The position numbers were made by a program, and so were the translations under genes. Of a DNA stretch of 64,000 nt, positions 36,378-48,226 are shown in pieces (positions within the stretch are counted from its first letter, which is position 1; the number at the start of each line of letters is the position of its first letter). The stretch is from Siphonodentalium dalli (Eukaryota > Mollusca > Scaphopoda > Gadilida > Siphonodentaliidae). Below the pieces are notes generated by a model that had not been told where the DNA came from, made no database searches, and was given only the letters and a program-made list of their open reading frames with translations. The stretch covers positions 151,617,151 through 151,681,150 of the forward strand of contig CP136068.1 of the NCBI GenBank assembly GCA_032622095.1, given 5' to 3'.

Positions 36378-37170
36378 CACTGTAAATACTAATGGACGTT
36401 ATATGCGTTTATCAGACATCCATGTGTGTATAATACGTTGAGAACATAAACGGGTTGTTTAATATTTCAATGGATTTTGCGTTCGTGTTTATTTTCCGGT
36501 GTATACTAATGAAGTGTTTAGGTTACTACACCATATGTCCAAATCACAAGTGGTTGTAGCAATTGTCTCAACACCGACTTTAGAAGAACAACGTACACAT
36601 ATGCAATCAGTGCAAGTGATTGCACTCGTAACTATTTTTCCACATGTTGTTAGATCGCCTGCTGGTGGATTATAATACTAACTTAGTGCCCCTATCCAGT
36701 ACATCATGCATGTGTATTAAGGTCTGCCTGTATATGTATAGAGTTCACTAATTTACATAAAATATATGTGTATGCGTTACATCTGATATTTCAAATAAGT
36801 TAAATATACGTGGAATTAGCATCAATGGATGTAGTTATCTGACGTATCTGATCATGTTCCACAGTGATGGAAAATCTCGGCCTGTTACAGAACCTACACC
36901 TAAACGAGGCGTTTATTCAATGGCCATTAAAATAGCCATATTGGCGTTTAAGCGATATCACGGAAAGGCGATGCTGTTGTTCCAACAACGCCTGTATCGT
37001 GTTACTCAGAATATAACCCACTTGATTTCGTCGGTTTACGGCGCGATTTAAAAAAAAGAGGTTCGCGTCCCATGCATTAATGTAGATATCGTTGAATACC
37101 TGGGTATATTACCATGTAGGCTATGTCTGAGTAGATCAATACCTAAGTAACTTTATCCGAAATGATACTA

Positions 37171-37201
<31 letters not shown>

Positions 37202-40200
37202 TGAGATAAAAGAATGAAAACATGTTGTAACCTATAGGTATATATGGCTTTGTGTAGATGCGCTTCATTAAATTTTGGTAAGAACATTGTATATGATACT
37301 TTAATTAAAGCGACACACACCCCAAGCCTCAATATATCAAAATATGTCGATACATATAAATGTGTGCTTCGGGAAGTCTTTTTAACGTGAACGAAATTGT
37401 CGTCTCAGAAGAAAAAAAAGGTTTCGCTTCTACGCTCCAGCCATTCTACAGTACGCAAAATTTAAACCATTCATTGTTATTTCTCCCCGAAATGTATAGT
37501 AAAATGAAGAGCGTTTGTGTGGAAAGTTCGAAAGAGCAAAGAAATTCCCATTACTTCAGGAAGTCTACTCAGAGAAAGTGGATCGAGTAATATAATAATT
37601 TAGCGTTATTATCAATGATAATGATGAGAGAAGTCTATATGTGTATCATAAAGCTACAATATATCAAACACTTCTACAGTTAGAACATATCACACGTTCT
37701 CATATGTACTCAGATATAGCAAGTAGCGCTGCTTACGTTATATTATACATCAATTGAATTTGATCTCAATGGCACGGTCAGTCCTTGTGTAATTTGATAG
37801 ACATATATTGCTAATGATACCAGCGTGAATACATTATGTAATATGTCCAGGCATCTAACCATGGGTTGTATATGATTAACAGATGTGGTTTATTCAGAGT
37901 TTTATAGCCACAGCAGGCCATCACAAATTCACAGGTCTACAGTATGAAGAACTACCACAGATGCAAAACACGGATATAAGGTACGTTCTGTTGTTATCAA
38001 TTTAATTTCAACATTTTATAATTTTACAATATTGCGACACTCTGTATACGTTCAACTAACCGAGTACCGATATATACTATGTACTTTATATAAGTAAAGT
38101 AATCATAGCCGTACGGACCATGGGCTGTGGGGACTGCAGCCCCCACAAATGTGTTGAAAGCTACAAATTCGGACAATGTTCGGGCAAATTGGAGATATTT
38201 TCTGTAAAATTCGGACAATTTTCTGTCAAATTTCAGAATGATATTTCAGGGGGAATTCGTGGCAATATTTTTCACATTTATGCCCAAATTATTCAAATTT
38301 AAGATTAATTTGAATGTAATGTGTTATATTTCTATGTATATACAAGATGTATAATTATACTACAAAAGCTGCGTTACAACCATCATGTACACAAATTCGG
38401 GCAAAAATATCTACCTAAATTTCGGGCGCCCTTACGGCTATGAAAGTAATGAAGTAAGACACAGGTGGTCATCGATGACTTTATTTGAGGATACACGTTT
38501 TATTTGTCCATAATCACTATAACGAGTGTGTTCAGTAATTCCTTATCACTCTTCGTCGGCATCGATACACGCATGTGCGCATATATACACAGTATTTCAA
38601 TTTTATTAACAATTATTTATATCTCTTTTCCAGATATAAGTTCGATCGAGCCAGAAAGAATATCAAAAGCTATCGACAGGACACTTCGGAATGGTGCAAA
38701 ATTCAAACGTGTTGTGACCGCTCTCCCATGCATGACTCGGAAGTGATCGGGAATTTTACAGAAAAATTACCCATAAGCTGTGCATGGTTGTATCAAATGT
38801 GACGATAAACGCTGAATGTCAACGGATGTACATATATATGGATATTAATAAATGCAAAAGCTGTACTGGACCACTGGAAGCAAGAACTAATACGAATGTT
38901 TAGCTAAAATGCTACATCTATCTGGAAAAGTATTTCGCTGTGCGTTCGTTGCGTCAGTATCATTCTGTGCGTCTGGGCGTTACTGTTTGATAACAGGACG
39001 GAAATACATGTGCGGCTTCCTCAAGGTCCGCATGCAGTAACTACACGAGATTTTCTACCCCCAAAAATATATGTGAATTTGGTACTCACAAAAGTGTTGT
39101 GATTGTGAAATTTGGGGACTATACTCCGACACTATACATAGTGAGTCGATGTCACACACATGTATTATTCTAAAAAGGAACAAAATTCTCGGACTTAATT
39201 CGTCGAAGGAACTGTATAGCAAAACATAGTTTATTCCTCTTTTAGACTCATTATATCGGACTGTTTCTGGATCTTATTTTAAAACATAACATGTTGGAAA
39301 TTAGAACCCATCTATAGCCTATATCGGTATGTTGTAAATAATCTGACTTCAATTTTAACCAAAGATTTCATAGTGGGGTCTCCCCATTGTTGAGGGTTTT
39401 GCTTATCGCACACTCTTTATGCACTGTACAGTACAATAAATGACCGGATTTAGTATACATTACCCCTTTAAGGTCTCCGGAATCCTGAGAAATGTATAAA
39501 TTTTCCCAATGTATTACTGCTTAGGCCAAACAATAGTGATATTTCCGGACGTCCGCCCCATCTATTGTATTGACCCCGTGAAAAAATTAATACATGCAAA
39601 AACCTAATTAAAATTTCCTTTATCATCTCTGATTATATTCTCTGGACCCGAATAAAGGTACATGTAGTTAGGCTCATTTGTGTTCAAATCCCACCATTAC
39701 AGTGCTTATTTAGCACCCTATGTTTATTACAAGTCCCTTGGAAAAACAGATGAATATAATCCATATATGAATGTTAAAAAAAACACAATTTTATTTACGC
39801 CCGCCCCTAATTTTTTCCCCGTCTGTTAGCGGAAACATCACTATTTTTTTAGACCTAATATCAAAATCAGCCTGAAAATATGTATATAACTATTGAACTG
39901 TGAGAATGTATGATTTTAATTATGTTTTGTCTGTAGCTGTTACAGATATGTAAATTTGACTATCCTGTTACTGTTAAATATGCTACTTGAATAAACACAT
40001 TCTATTTTATAAACATATTTCGTCTTATAAACGTGTCCATGTGTGTGTAAAGTGGAACAACCCCATAAACGCCCGGATGTGTTTTTAACCTAAACACATC
40101 AACACATCAGCTAAACACATTATTATGTTTATAACCTAAATGGCGTGTTATTATAATGCGTTTATTTCCAAAACATTATATGTGTTTAATGACACAAACG

Positions 40201-40441
40201 TGGTGTTTAGGTAATAAACACAGCAATATGTTTAGAAACTAAACGCCATGTTAACACTATGTGTTTATTACTTAAACACATTAATTTATTTTCTAAACAT
40301 ATTTGACATTTATTCATTAAAAACGTGACGTTTAGATAATAAACATTCCATTTAGAAAATAAATGCGTTGACGCGTGTGAAAACTGTAACGGTATTGCGT
40401 TTAAGATTGTGTTGAGATCCTAAACACCTATTTTTACAGTG
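36378..40441. mobile_element. EnSpm/CACTA-like non-autonomous element, 4.06 kb
   Basis: It starts CACTGTAAATACTAATGG and ends CCTATTTTTACAGTG, so the ends are inverted CACTGTAAA repeats. It is flanked by TG at 36376-36377 and 40442-40443, and deleting the element with one TG restores the endonuclease frame (CTG then TTA TGG). The last 400 bp (40020-40440) are packed with TAAACAC-type words in both orientations, like the subterminal repeats of CACTA elements. An AAT microsatellite lies at 37169-37196. No transposase is recognisable. CACTA elements usually give 2- or 3-bp duplications, so TG fits. Confidence 0.85.
38637..38803 (+). other. Possible exon remnant inside the EnSpm-like element
   Basis: An AT/pyrimidine-rich stretch ending TATCTCTTTTCCAG (splice-acceptor-like) precedes an open frame with Cys-rich content (EWCKIQTCCDRSPMHDSEV) ending at 38802. 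A second overlapping frame (SIEPERISKAIDRTLRNG) looks equally protein-like and ends at 38746. Neither is recognised. It could be captured host DNA or chance. Confidence 0.2.
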
Positions 40442-41007
40442 TGTTATGGCACACGCGAATTACTGAACGTATAAGTCCGCTTACAATAGAAGATGACAGA
40501 ATAATAGGAGTACAGTTCAAAATAACAGACAACTGTTTTCTATATATATTACAGGTATACCTGTCTTCTACAAATTACTCGGTCGAATATTACGATGAAT
40601 ACACGAAAACACTTGGCGATATTTGTGATATGTACAAACCGCATGGTAATGTGATAGTAATGGGAGATTTCAATGGCCAATTCGAGAAATTCGATGAACG
40701 AAACATGGCATTCAAAAGACTTGTCAAGCGAATCGAAATGGTGTCTGTGAATTATACATTCTGTCAAGATTGTCCGTGCTCCACGTGCGTCCCTTTTGGT
40801 GATGGTTTATACGATGGAACGACTGTTGATCATATATTGATCCCATCAACTCTTGTTCCTTTCATAAGAGAGGTACATGTTTTAGACGATGATGCCATCA
40901 ATGTATCCAATCACAGACCAGTTACTTTGAGCTTGAGCGTTGAACTGCGATATCGACCAATCACAGACCAGTTACTTTGAGCTTGAGCGTTGAACTGCGA
41001 TATCGAC
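40442..41007 (+). pseudogene. LINE endonuclease, 3' half
   Basis: The reading continues LWHTRITERISPL, then NVIVMGDFNGQFEKFDE (Asp-x-Asn), TVDHILIPSTL and NVSNHRPVTLSLSVEL (Ser/Asn-His block). The frame is then broken by a 50-bp tandem duplication (40907-41007, period 50). Confidence 0.88.
40907..41007. repeat. 50-bp tandem duplication breaking the LINE frame
   Basis: CCAATCACAGACCAGTTACT through GCGATATCGAC occurs twice head to tail with no difference. As 50 is not a multiple of three, the duplication shifts the frame. Identity of the copies suggests a recent event. Confidence 0.95.
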
Positions 41008-41083
41008 ACATAACAGAAAGCGCCGAAGAATCTCAGCCGGAAATCCTTGAAAATTAAAAAACGAACTCTTGATTTAGAATTAA

Positions 41084-41475
41084 CCCTTTACCCAACATAA
41101 GGGCCCTGTGCCAATGCATTCTCTTATATATGCGAGTCGACCATAGGTCGCCTCGCATATATAAGAGAATGCATTGGCTTAACACATTAAATATTATAAA
41201 ATTGTTAAAGAATGTAAGAAAAAATGTTAAAAAGTGTTTAAAAAAGATTTTTTTTAGGCCAATGCATTCTCTTATATATGCGAGGTGACCTATGGTCGAC
41301 TCGCATATATAAGAGAATGCATTGGCACAGGGCATAACTGTAACTATCACAATGTGGTCAAGGAGCCGGTTCCAATGATATCCATATGTGTATGGTTCTA
41401 TTGAGACAGACCGAAGATATTTTAGGCTGTTGAAGCTTTATTTGGCCGGTTTTGGCCGGTTTGTTGGGTAAAGGG
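41084..41475. mobile_element. piggyBac-like MITE with paired hairpins, copy 2
   Basis: It has ends CCCTTTACCCAACA / TGTTGGGTAAAGGG, and TTAA at 41080-41083 and 41476-41479. Its two hairpins are at 41110-41178 and 41258-41326. It differs from the 13874 copy at only a handful of sites (for example GTATGG against ATAAGG after the end), so both moved recently. It sits between the endonuclease and RT of the LINE. Confidence 0.9.
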
Positions 41476-41479
41476 TTAA

Positions 41480-43945
41480 ACTAATTTGACACATTAGATA
41501 AACAGGAAACCGATACATGTATACTATACGATTCAATTGTAAGTGCAATATCAAAAGCTTCCGAAACAACCTTACCGAATAGGAAATTCAATAAACGGTT
41601 GAAACCTTTCTGGAATGAAAACTTAAAAAATATGCACAAAAATATGCGGACTCTCCGGAAAATTTGGGCGAATAAAGGTAGACCTCGCGCAGATACTCAT
41701 TCGGAAAGTTACACGAACTATAAACTTGCAAAATGTGATTTCCGGAGAGAATATAGAACAGTTTCTATTCAATACTTGGCCGAACAAAACAATGAAATCG
41801 ATGAGCGTGCACAAATTGATCAGAACTATTTATTTCGCGTATTACATACGAAGCGTCAGAAAAATCATATAGATAAGAACGCATTTTTCTTTTATGAGGG
41901 ACAAACTCTTCGTCATGATCACGAAATTGCGGAAGGGTGTGCATCTTACTTTGAGAAGTTATATTCGCCGTTATACATACCGGAGTTTGATAACCAACAC
42001 TTCAACTACGTGAACGAATTCGTTACGCGATTGGCCGATAGCGATAACAATGATGATAAGAACAATGACATACTCTTTAGGGTCACTCCACGTGAAATAC
42101 TTTCGGTGTATCGCAACCTCAGCTTTGGCAAAGCAACTGGTTGTGATGGCATATCGAATGAGCATTTAATATACGGAAGCCAGAAGTTAACTCAGACGGT
42201 ATCGAATCTCATGACAGCAATGATTCAAACACAAATAGTCCCACCACATATGAAACGTGGTGTAATCATAACGCTACACAAAGGCGGTTCAAAAGCCAGA
42301 ACTGACTTTGATAGCTACAGAGCTATAACTCTGATGCCCACTCTATACAAGCTACTCGAAAACATTTTACAAGCTCGAATTGAAATATAAGCTCCAAAAT
42401 TACTTAATGTACGCCCGCTTCAACACGGCTTTCAGAAGGGAATAAGCGCCAAGATGACGTCTTATGTAATGAAAGAATGCATTGCATATATATGTATCTG
42501 AAAGTAAACAAAAGCTGTATAGCTTATTTTTAGACGTCTGGAAAGCTTTCGACACCGTCTGGATTAACGGATTGCTATACAAATTGCACGCATGTGGTTT
42601 CAAAGGAAATTTATTTTGTTTGATACGTGAACTTCTGATCAACGTAACGTGTTCTGTTCGTCATAATAACGTTTTTTCCAGGTGGTTTGACGTGCGACAG
42701 GGAGCCAGGCAAGGGGGTATCCTCTCCCCTTTGTACTATATGATTTACGTGGACGAGTTAATACATATTCTTGCAAACTCAGATTTTGGCTTAAACATGC
42801 TCGGTGTAAATTGTACGTCCCCAACTCATGCAGACGATATGGTTCTGCTGTCTCTCAACAAATCTGGGCTATCGGCGCTTTGCGATATTTGCTACGACTA
42901 CAGCAAGAAGTGGCGGTATAAATATAACCCAACAAAATGCGCTGTAGTAGTCTTCAATGAAACTAAAGCAGAATTTTTGCGTCAAAATCGAATCTGGAAA
43001 ATAGGTACCTCAGATATCACAGAAAGTACGAGCATCACTCATTTGGGTATTTCTATTGATAAATATGACTTTAATGGTATATTCACTGATCATATATGCG
43101 ATAAGACTCGTAGCACGTTCATGATGCTAAACAACGCCGGCCTTTATCCGGGTGGTATGACACCAAAAAGTTGCTCATTAATTTATTCGTCAGTAGTTAT
43201 ACCTAAAGGTCTCTATGGTTCAGAACTACTATGGAATCTAAACCAAAATCACATTGAACGACTTGAGAGAACACATAGTTTCTGCTTAAAGTATTACCAG
43301 GGCCTTCATCGTCGTACAAAAACGGTTATAGCCCAAGGATTGGTCGGAACCTCGTCAATGCTATCACTTATTGAAAAACGTAAATTGTCACTTTTCGGTT
43401 CATTGTGCAACTTAAAATCTTCTAAAACTGTGAAACAAGTATTTCTCACGCGCTTATATCAGTACATAGTTGGCACTACATGTTCATCATCAAGTTACAT
43501 GTCTGACATCATTGACCTCTTAACAAATATGACATGACCGAAGCTCTTGAAAACTACATCGAAAATTCAATATTCCCTAAGAAATCCACATGGAAATGTG
43601 CCATAAACGAATCATGGTCAAAAGTTAATAGAGAACATTGGGACATGAGCGTAAATGAGGATACTCGACTTGCCAGGTTCTCTGCCGTCCATCCAACGTT
43701 ATGCATGTCCCGGCTATGGGAAAATTGTCGCATATACCCAGCCCATAAAAAAATCATATCTACTTATTGCACGCCTTGTTTGCATACTGGAAACAAATGA
43801 GGAAACCTGCGTACTATGTGACAACAAACATAAAGATCTTGTAAAACATGCCTTAATCGAATGTTCTTCCATTTGCGACGATCGAAATACCTTTGAATTC
43901 GAGCTACTAAACTTGTTTCATGTAGACATTTATATGCAATATGAC
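41480..43945 (+). pseudogene. LINE linker, reverse transcriptase and zinc region
   Basis: 41599-42390 holds KPFWNENLKNMHKNMRT, GKATGCDGISNEHLI and DFDSYRAITLMPTLYKLLEN (RT motifs 1-2), ending at a TAA. Past the stop and one frameshift, 42482-43537 has motif A LFLDVWKAFDTVW (residues 15-27), motif B RQGARQGGILSPLYYMIY (72-89) and motif C THADDMVLLS (115-124). Further frameshifts follow near 43537 and 43750, then CVLCDNKHKDLVKHALIECS, a Cys-Cys-His-Cys motif. The frame stops being LINE at 43945, where the palindromic element begins. Confidence 0.9.
43940..43945. repeat. Target-site duplication TATGAC, left
   Basis: TATGAC immediately precedes the left end of the palindromic element and recurs at 52871-52876 immediately after the right end. 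A 6-bp duplication is the size reported for Polinton/Maverick integration. Confidence 0.92.
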
Positions 43946-44402
43946 AGTAGTAAGGGGGTCTCGTTACCCCCACATCTAAAAATAGATTTTTTGGATCTAA
44001 AATTGTTTGTACTAAAATATTCCCAAAAAAAAAAAAATTCAAAACCCAAAATATTTTTTCAAAAGTTTAAAAAAAAAAAGTTTCAATCTCAAAAATTTAT
44101 AATGAGTTTTCGGTTTCGGATAATCTCGGTATTAAAATTTTTTAAATTATTTGCGTGTAATATCTTTTGTTATTTTTGTTCAACCAAATTTTAAATATTT
44201 TTCATGAAATAGCTTTTATACCAATTATATGTGTATGGACAGGTCCGAGTCGCTGTAATTTTGGACATTGTCACCATCGGTATGAATGCATACATTCCAA
44301 TGTTTATTAATATACATCATATAATTGTCATACCTGAAATAATTTGACACCATTACTCTTACATGAATAATAAAGAGCGTTTATTCTTTACTTCTCTATC
44401 AC

Positions 44403-44636
44403 GATGAAGTTATTGAGTATATGACAGGTGTGCATTATCGCGAATTATTGGAAGTATTGAGATGTACTATGTTGAATCATGAGCGGACGAAGAGGGTAAT
44501 GCGAAATTACAACCCTCGGAATGAACTGACATATTCGATGGAACAAATTTTCAAGTATGACTTCTATTATATCCCGTTGACAGTTATATGTGGTCCGACT
44601 CGTTCAATTATCGATATCTTGTCTGAACAACATTAG
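44403..44636 (+). pseudogene. Small ORF of the left arm, truncated by a 70-bp deletion
   Basis: From the first Met at 44421 the frame gives MTGVHYRELLEVLRCTML and RVMRNYNPRNELTYSMEQIF, the same as the right-arm copy, but then reads into different residues. The left arm lacks 70 bp present at about 52188-52257, between two copies of the tetramer TCAT, so this is a microhomology deletion. An AATAAAGAGCGTTTATTC box lies about 40 bp upstream. The protein is not recognised. Confidence 0.6.
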
Positions 44637-44834
44637 TTGTTTAACGGGTTATTATCACGTAATGTTGATAAACTGTGTCATTGTTAGCATTAATGCGATA
44701 ATTAGTTATGCAAAAAATATGCATACATAATACGTACAGGTCATGAGACACTCAATAATTGAAGTTACTTCGGTGTCATTGTTATAACAACATTACGTAA
44801 TAACCACTTATCTCCCCACATTCATACTTACACT

Positions 44835-45155
44835 CATAGATATTTGTATACCAAAACTCCATAACATAGTTAGCACCGATGAGGCAACATTATATCACTG
44901 CTATTGTATCATTTTACAGTTATGAGTGTTTCGACTCGTTTGACATTAACTCCCCATCGCGTATGAAACTCTGCTAATTTTATTAATCGATGTTTAGAAA
45001 TAGCTCTATACTAATTGCATGTGTGTAGCTGTTCATTATTCTCGAGAACTGAATACGTCCAGGTAGTAAGACTTACGCTCATATATAATCTTATATATAA
45101 TGTTGCCTCATCTGTGCTAACTATTTTCGGGAGTTATGGTATACAAATATCTATG
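44835..45155. repeat. Inverted repeat nested in the left arm
   Basis: About 60 bp beginning CATAGATATTTGTATACC and ending GAGGCAACATTATAT recurs in inverse at 45094-45155 with several differences, enclosing about 200 bp. The mirror structure is at 51599-51915 in the right arm. It may be a MITE that was in the element before the arms were duplicated. A short hydrophobic frame (45015-45218) lies across it and is not treated as a gene. Confidence 0.75.
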
Positions 45156-45339
45156 ATTGCGTGTGTGATCACCTGTACATTTCAGTTTATCGAGCTATTC
45201 ATACTTACGCCAAAGTAAGTAATCTGTACATATTAAGCTTATTAGCAGCTTATCACGTGATCAGTAAGTGTGCCAATCGGGTGTCCACATATGTCCACAA
45301 TGTATTATTTGCAATAATTTGACATTATACTCTCACGTA

Positions 45340-45400
45340 AATAACAAGGAGCCTTTATTTATTACCTCTCTATCACGATGAAGTTATTAAGCATCGTGTA
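45340..45400. promoter_or_regulatory. Second, diverged copy of the small-ORF upstream block
   Basis: ACCTCTCTATCACGATGAAG + TTATTAAG repeats, with changes, the block ACTTCTCTATCACGATGAAG + TTATTGAG found at 44390-44418. The AAAGAGCGTT box has decayed to AAGGAGCCTTT here. This suggests an internal duplication of about 1 kb within the arm, only one copy of which keeps its ORF. A regulatory role is a guess. Confidence 0.35.
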
Positions 45401-46232
45401 GCACTATTTCACCAAAGGTCACATGTTAGACGTGCACACGTATACATACGTAATATCAGACTAAACAAAGCTGTTGATATGTTTCTTTCATCTTTTATAT
45501 GATGGCGCTATATGTTATATACTCGATATACCTAGTTACCGCCTGTGCTCAATCGCACATAAGCGAAACAAACGCTCTTTATTTAAATAACAGGGAGGCT
45601 ACTCTAACACTCTTAGTTTTTCCAACAAAATAGTTATCAAATTCGATCACCAATAGAACTGTCTGTGAAACAACGATGACTTATAACAATCTTTAACTTA
45701 TTTATCGATCTCTGCTAGAACATGGCCGCAACAAAATCATGACCATTACAAAAAACATTACCTTAACCTTACCATTACGCATGAATATAAATTTACCATG
45801 CGTAAATATTGTCAGATTATCGTCTGATGAGCAAATCCGATGTTTACATTATACTTAATCTCAGGTATGACTAGAATTGTATCATGTGTGCACATGACAT
45901 AATTAGAAGGGGCAATACACTCAAGGAGTTAAAGTGACACGAAACAAGGGACGTGATGCAATATTGGTGTTTGAATATTAAAGGAACACAAGACACTCTA
46001 AAGGGACACAAGACACTCATTATGAATGAATGTTAACAATACAAGCGCAGTGGTTGGAAGTTAAAATGACACAGAACAATATTTAAAGTTCAAATTTTCG
46101 GGCACTTAATGCGCCTTTTATCATTACGTATCGTTTCTCACTCTACAATTCCCTATAATCCACTCACTCTCTCCCCAGCTTATAGATATATAACGAAAAC
46201 GAGAATATCATGTTGATGAAGTTTATTGAAAT

Positions 46233-47933
46233 TTAATCGTCCGAATTGTCATCACTTTCGTCAGAAGTGTCATTTGTTTCGTCCATGAATTTTTCTAGCA
46301 TCGGTTTGTACTTTAATATTGACATTTTCACTGCATCATATTCTCCATAACCATTATTCAAATATTTGTCGACTTTATCCATGACTCTGTTGTGCAGAGT
46401 CCCATTGCGCAGCTGCAGATACGATACTATTGTCCAAGCATAACCATTCATAAATTGGTTCATATCTTTACTTTTAAGGTCCTTGTCAGCTTGTTCTTTT
46501 GCTTCTGTTTCTTTCGAGCCATTTTCCTTATACGTGTCCACTTTATCACTCCATTCCTCACGTGTTTTATCTCTACTTTCATCACACAAACTTTTGAAGT
46601 ATTCATCTTCATTCAATTTAATTTTATTATTCTGACTATCATCCGTGTCCTCAGTTAATTTTCGTTTTAACTTATTTTCTTGACACCAGTTTTTTACGTG
46701 TCTCTGAACATCATAACGATATTCGAACAAAAGCCCGCAGTCATTACAAGGGTACGACATGTCTTCTCGAATGTCTATGTTTTGACGGTTCTTCTTATTA
46801 ATTTCATCGAGCTCACCAGGTGGCCTTATGTCGTTAGTATAGTCATTATGTTGACCCTGGGGCACAATATAATTATATGTTATGCCCTTCTGTTGACCAG
46901 GGAGTTCTCTGTCATCGTATTTCATCGCATTCTGTTGACCCTGGGTCTCAGTGTCTTTTGTATGTTTTTTCATCCCATTCTGTTCATCTGGGTGTTCTCT
47001 GTCTTTTTGGAGATTATATTTCATGCCATTCCATTCACCCATATGTTGGTTCGTGTCCTCTTTTAGTACATTCTGTCGCAGACGTAATGTGTCCGGTGTC
47101 GCGGCTTTTAAATCCACCAGTAGGTAACCGTACGGTTCACTAGTCGCTTCCGAAAACTCTCGAACCATACGCTGAGGACATTCAGGATACATCTGTCTTG
47201 ATAATGTTGAAATTAATCCCTTGTCGATTGGGTTATTGAACAATACCAAATATTGACAATTTCGTCGTTGCGTTGGATCTGTGTTGTAGTAGAAATTCTG
47301 GTTCAAACTTATCAAAGATAAGTTCAAATGGTGACTTCCTTCGGAATGCAAATCATTAACTCTCTGGTCTTTTGATGAAGTTTGCATCAAGTCATCGAGT
47401 ATAACTAGATTTTTATACCGGGGGTTGATAAGAGAATCCAAGTTTGCTGGTATTCCTCGTATAAAGTTGACCTGAGGGGTGACGGTATACTTTATTTCGT
47501 CATATAGGGGCTGCCAATATTTATAAAACCATATTATTCTGTCAGGTGCGGGTGATATTTTTGAGGCAGACTTTTGTAGCAAGGTTTTCACGAAGTATGT
47601 CTTACCACTAGATGTCGGTCCACTTACACATGCCGTGAATGGATACTTGAAAATAAAATCTTCTTGGACATTGGCCATTGGATCATCAAAGCAGGATGTT
47701 ATGTCGCTTTGTTGCTGTTTCCCCTGCTGGTGTTGTAGTATCTGGTGTTGCTGTAATGGCTGTTGTTGTGGCTGATAATGCTGCTGCCTGTTGCTGCTAC
47801 TGTTTGTTGCTGCTGCTTGGTGCTGCTGCTGTGGGTGTCGGTTAACAAACTCAGTGTGCTTAGATTGTACATGTCTTATTAAATCATGGTTCCGCACATG
47901 CTCACTAGAGCAAATTGAACACTGGTGCTTCAT
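46233..47933 (-). CDS. Zinc-finger/packaging-type P-loop ATPase, intact copy
   Basis: A 566-residue frame without interruption. Residues 1-30 have a C2H2 finger (CSICSS..HDLIRHVQSKH), residues 33-75 are Gln-rich, and residues 90-290 form a P-loop ATPase with Walker A GPTSSGKT (105-112), Walker B NLVILDDLM (175-183), a sensor-like SLISLNQNFYYN (206-217) and NCQYLVLFNNPIDKG. This arrangement fits the FtsK/HerA (A32-like) packaging ATPases of Polintons and adintoviruses, which pump DNA into capsids. Residues 295-375 hold degenerate repeats around the word GQQNxMKYD. A second finger (YPCNDCGLLFE..HVKNWC, 394-417) and a helical acidic C-terminus (to DDNSDD) follow. Fusion to two zinc fingers is unlike the usual short viral ATPase. 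An AATAAA follows the stop within 15 bp. Viral origin is an inference from motifs. Confidence 0.85.
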   Translation of the reverse strand: MKHQCSICSSEHVRNHDLIRHVQSKHTEFVNRHPQQQHQAAATNSSSNRQQHYQPQQQPLQQHQILQHQQGKQQQSDITSCFDDPMANVQEDFIFKYPFTACVSGPTSSGKTYFVKTLLQKSASKISPAPDRIIWFYKYWQPLYDEIKYTVTPQVNFIRGIPANLDSLINPRYKNLVILDDLMQTSSKDQRVNDLHSEGSHHLNLSLISLNQNFYYNTDPTQRRNCQYLVLFNNPIDKGLISTLSRQMYPECPQRMVREFSEATSEPYGYLLVDLKAATPDTLRLRQNVLKEDTNQHMGEWNGMKYNLQKDREHPDEQNGMKKHTKDTETQGQQNAMKYDDRELPGQQKGITYNYIVPQGQHNDYTNDIRPPGELDEINKKNRQNIDIREDMSYPCNDCGLLFEYRYDVQRHVKNWCQENKLKRKLTEDTDDSQNNKIKLNEDEYFKSLCDESRDKTREEWSDKVDTYKENGSKETEAKEQADKDLKSKDMNQFMNGYAWTIVSYLQLRNGTLHNRVMDKVDKYLNNGYGEYDAVKMSILKYKPMLEKFMDETNDTSDESDDNSDD

Positions 47934-48226
47934 TTATACTTGACTAAAATGTCTCGGTATATGGATTTCCTTTATACAAATGTTCATTATAACCTAAAAT
48001 ATGTCCTGTCCGTATGTTTGATAACTGTATGTAGATGAAATAGTCTGCCGGAGAAGCACTGTGTAGACGGGGAATAAACAGGTCTTGTCGGTAAGAGAGT
48101 CAGACGAGAAGTGAAGTCTCGGCTATTAAAACATAGTAATGCGATAGCGAACATCAAACGAGTCTGGGCACGCATATCTGTCAAAAGATACAATAGCAGT
48201 CATGTGTCAATCTATCCTCGGTAACA
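47934..48226. promoter_or_regulatory. Left ATPase upstream region
   Basis: About 290 bp between the ATPase start and the GC-rich core, mirrored almost perfectly at 48897-49179. Because the two genes diverge from the core, the core plus these flanks is the only place for their promoters. No TATA box or initiator is assigned. One visible difference is TTTATTCCCCG here (in complement) against TTGATTCCCCG on the right. Confidence 0.4.

Noticed and set aside
45015-45218. Hydrophobic 67-codon frame in the left arm, with a mirror in the right arm
   Set aside because: It spans one half of a nested inverted repeat and its start differs between the arms; there is no evidence for a membrane protein beyond AT-driven hydrophobicity.
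46392-47143. Hydrophobic open frames opposite the ATPase gene
   Set aside because: They are antisense to the long ATPase frame, and the mirror frames in the right arm have the same origin. The ATPase has the motifs; these have none.
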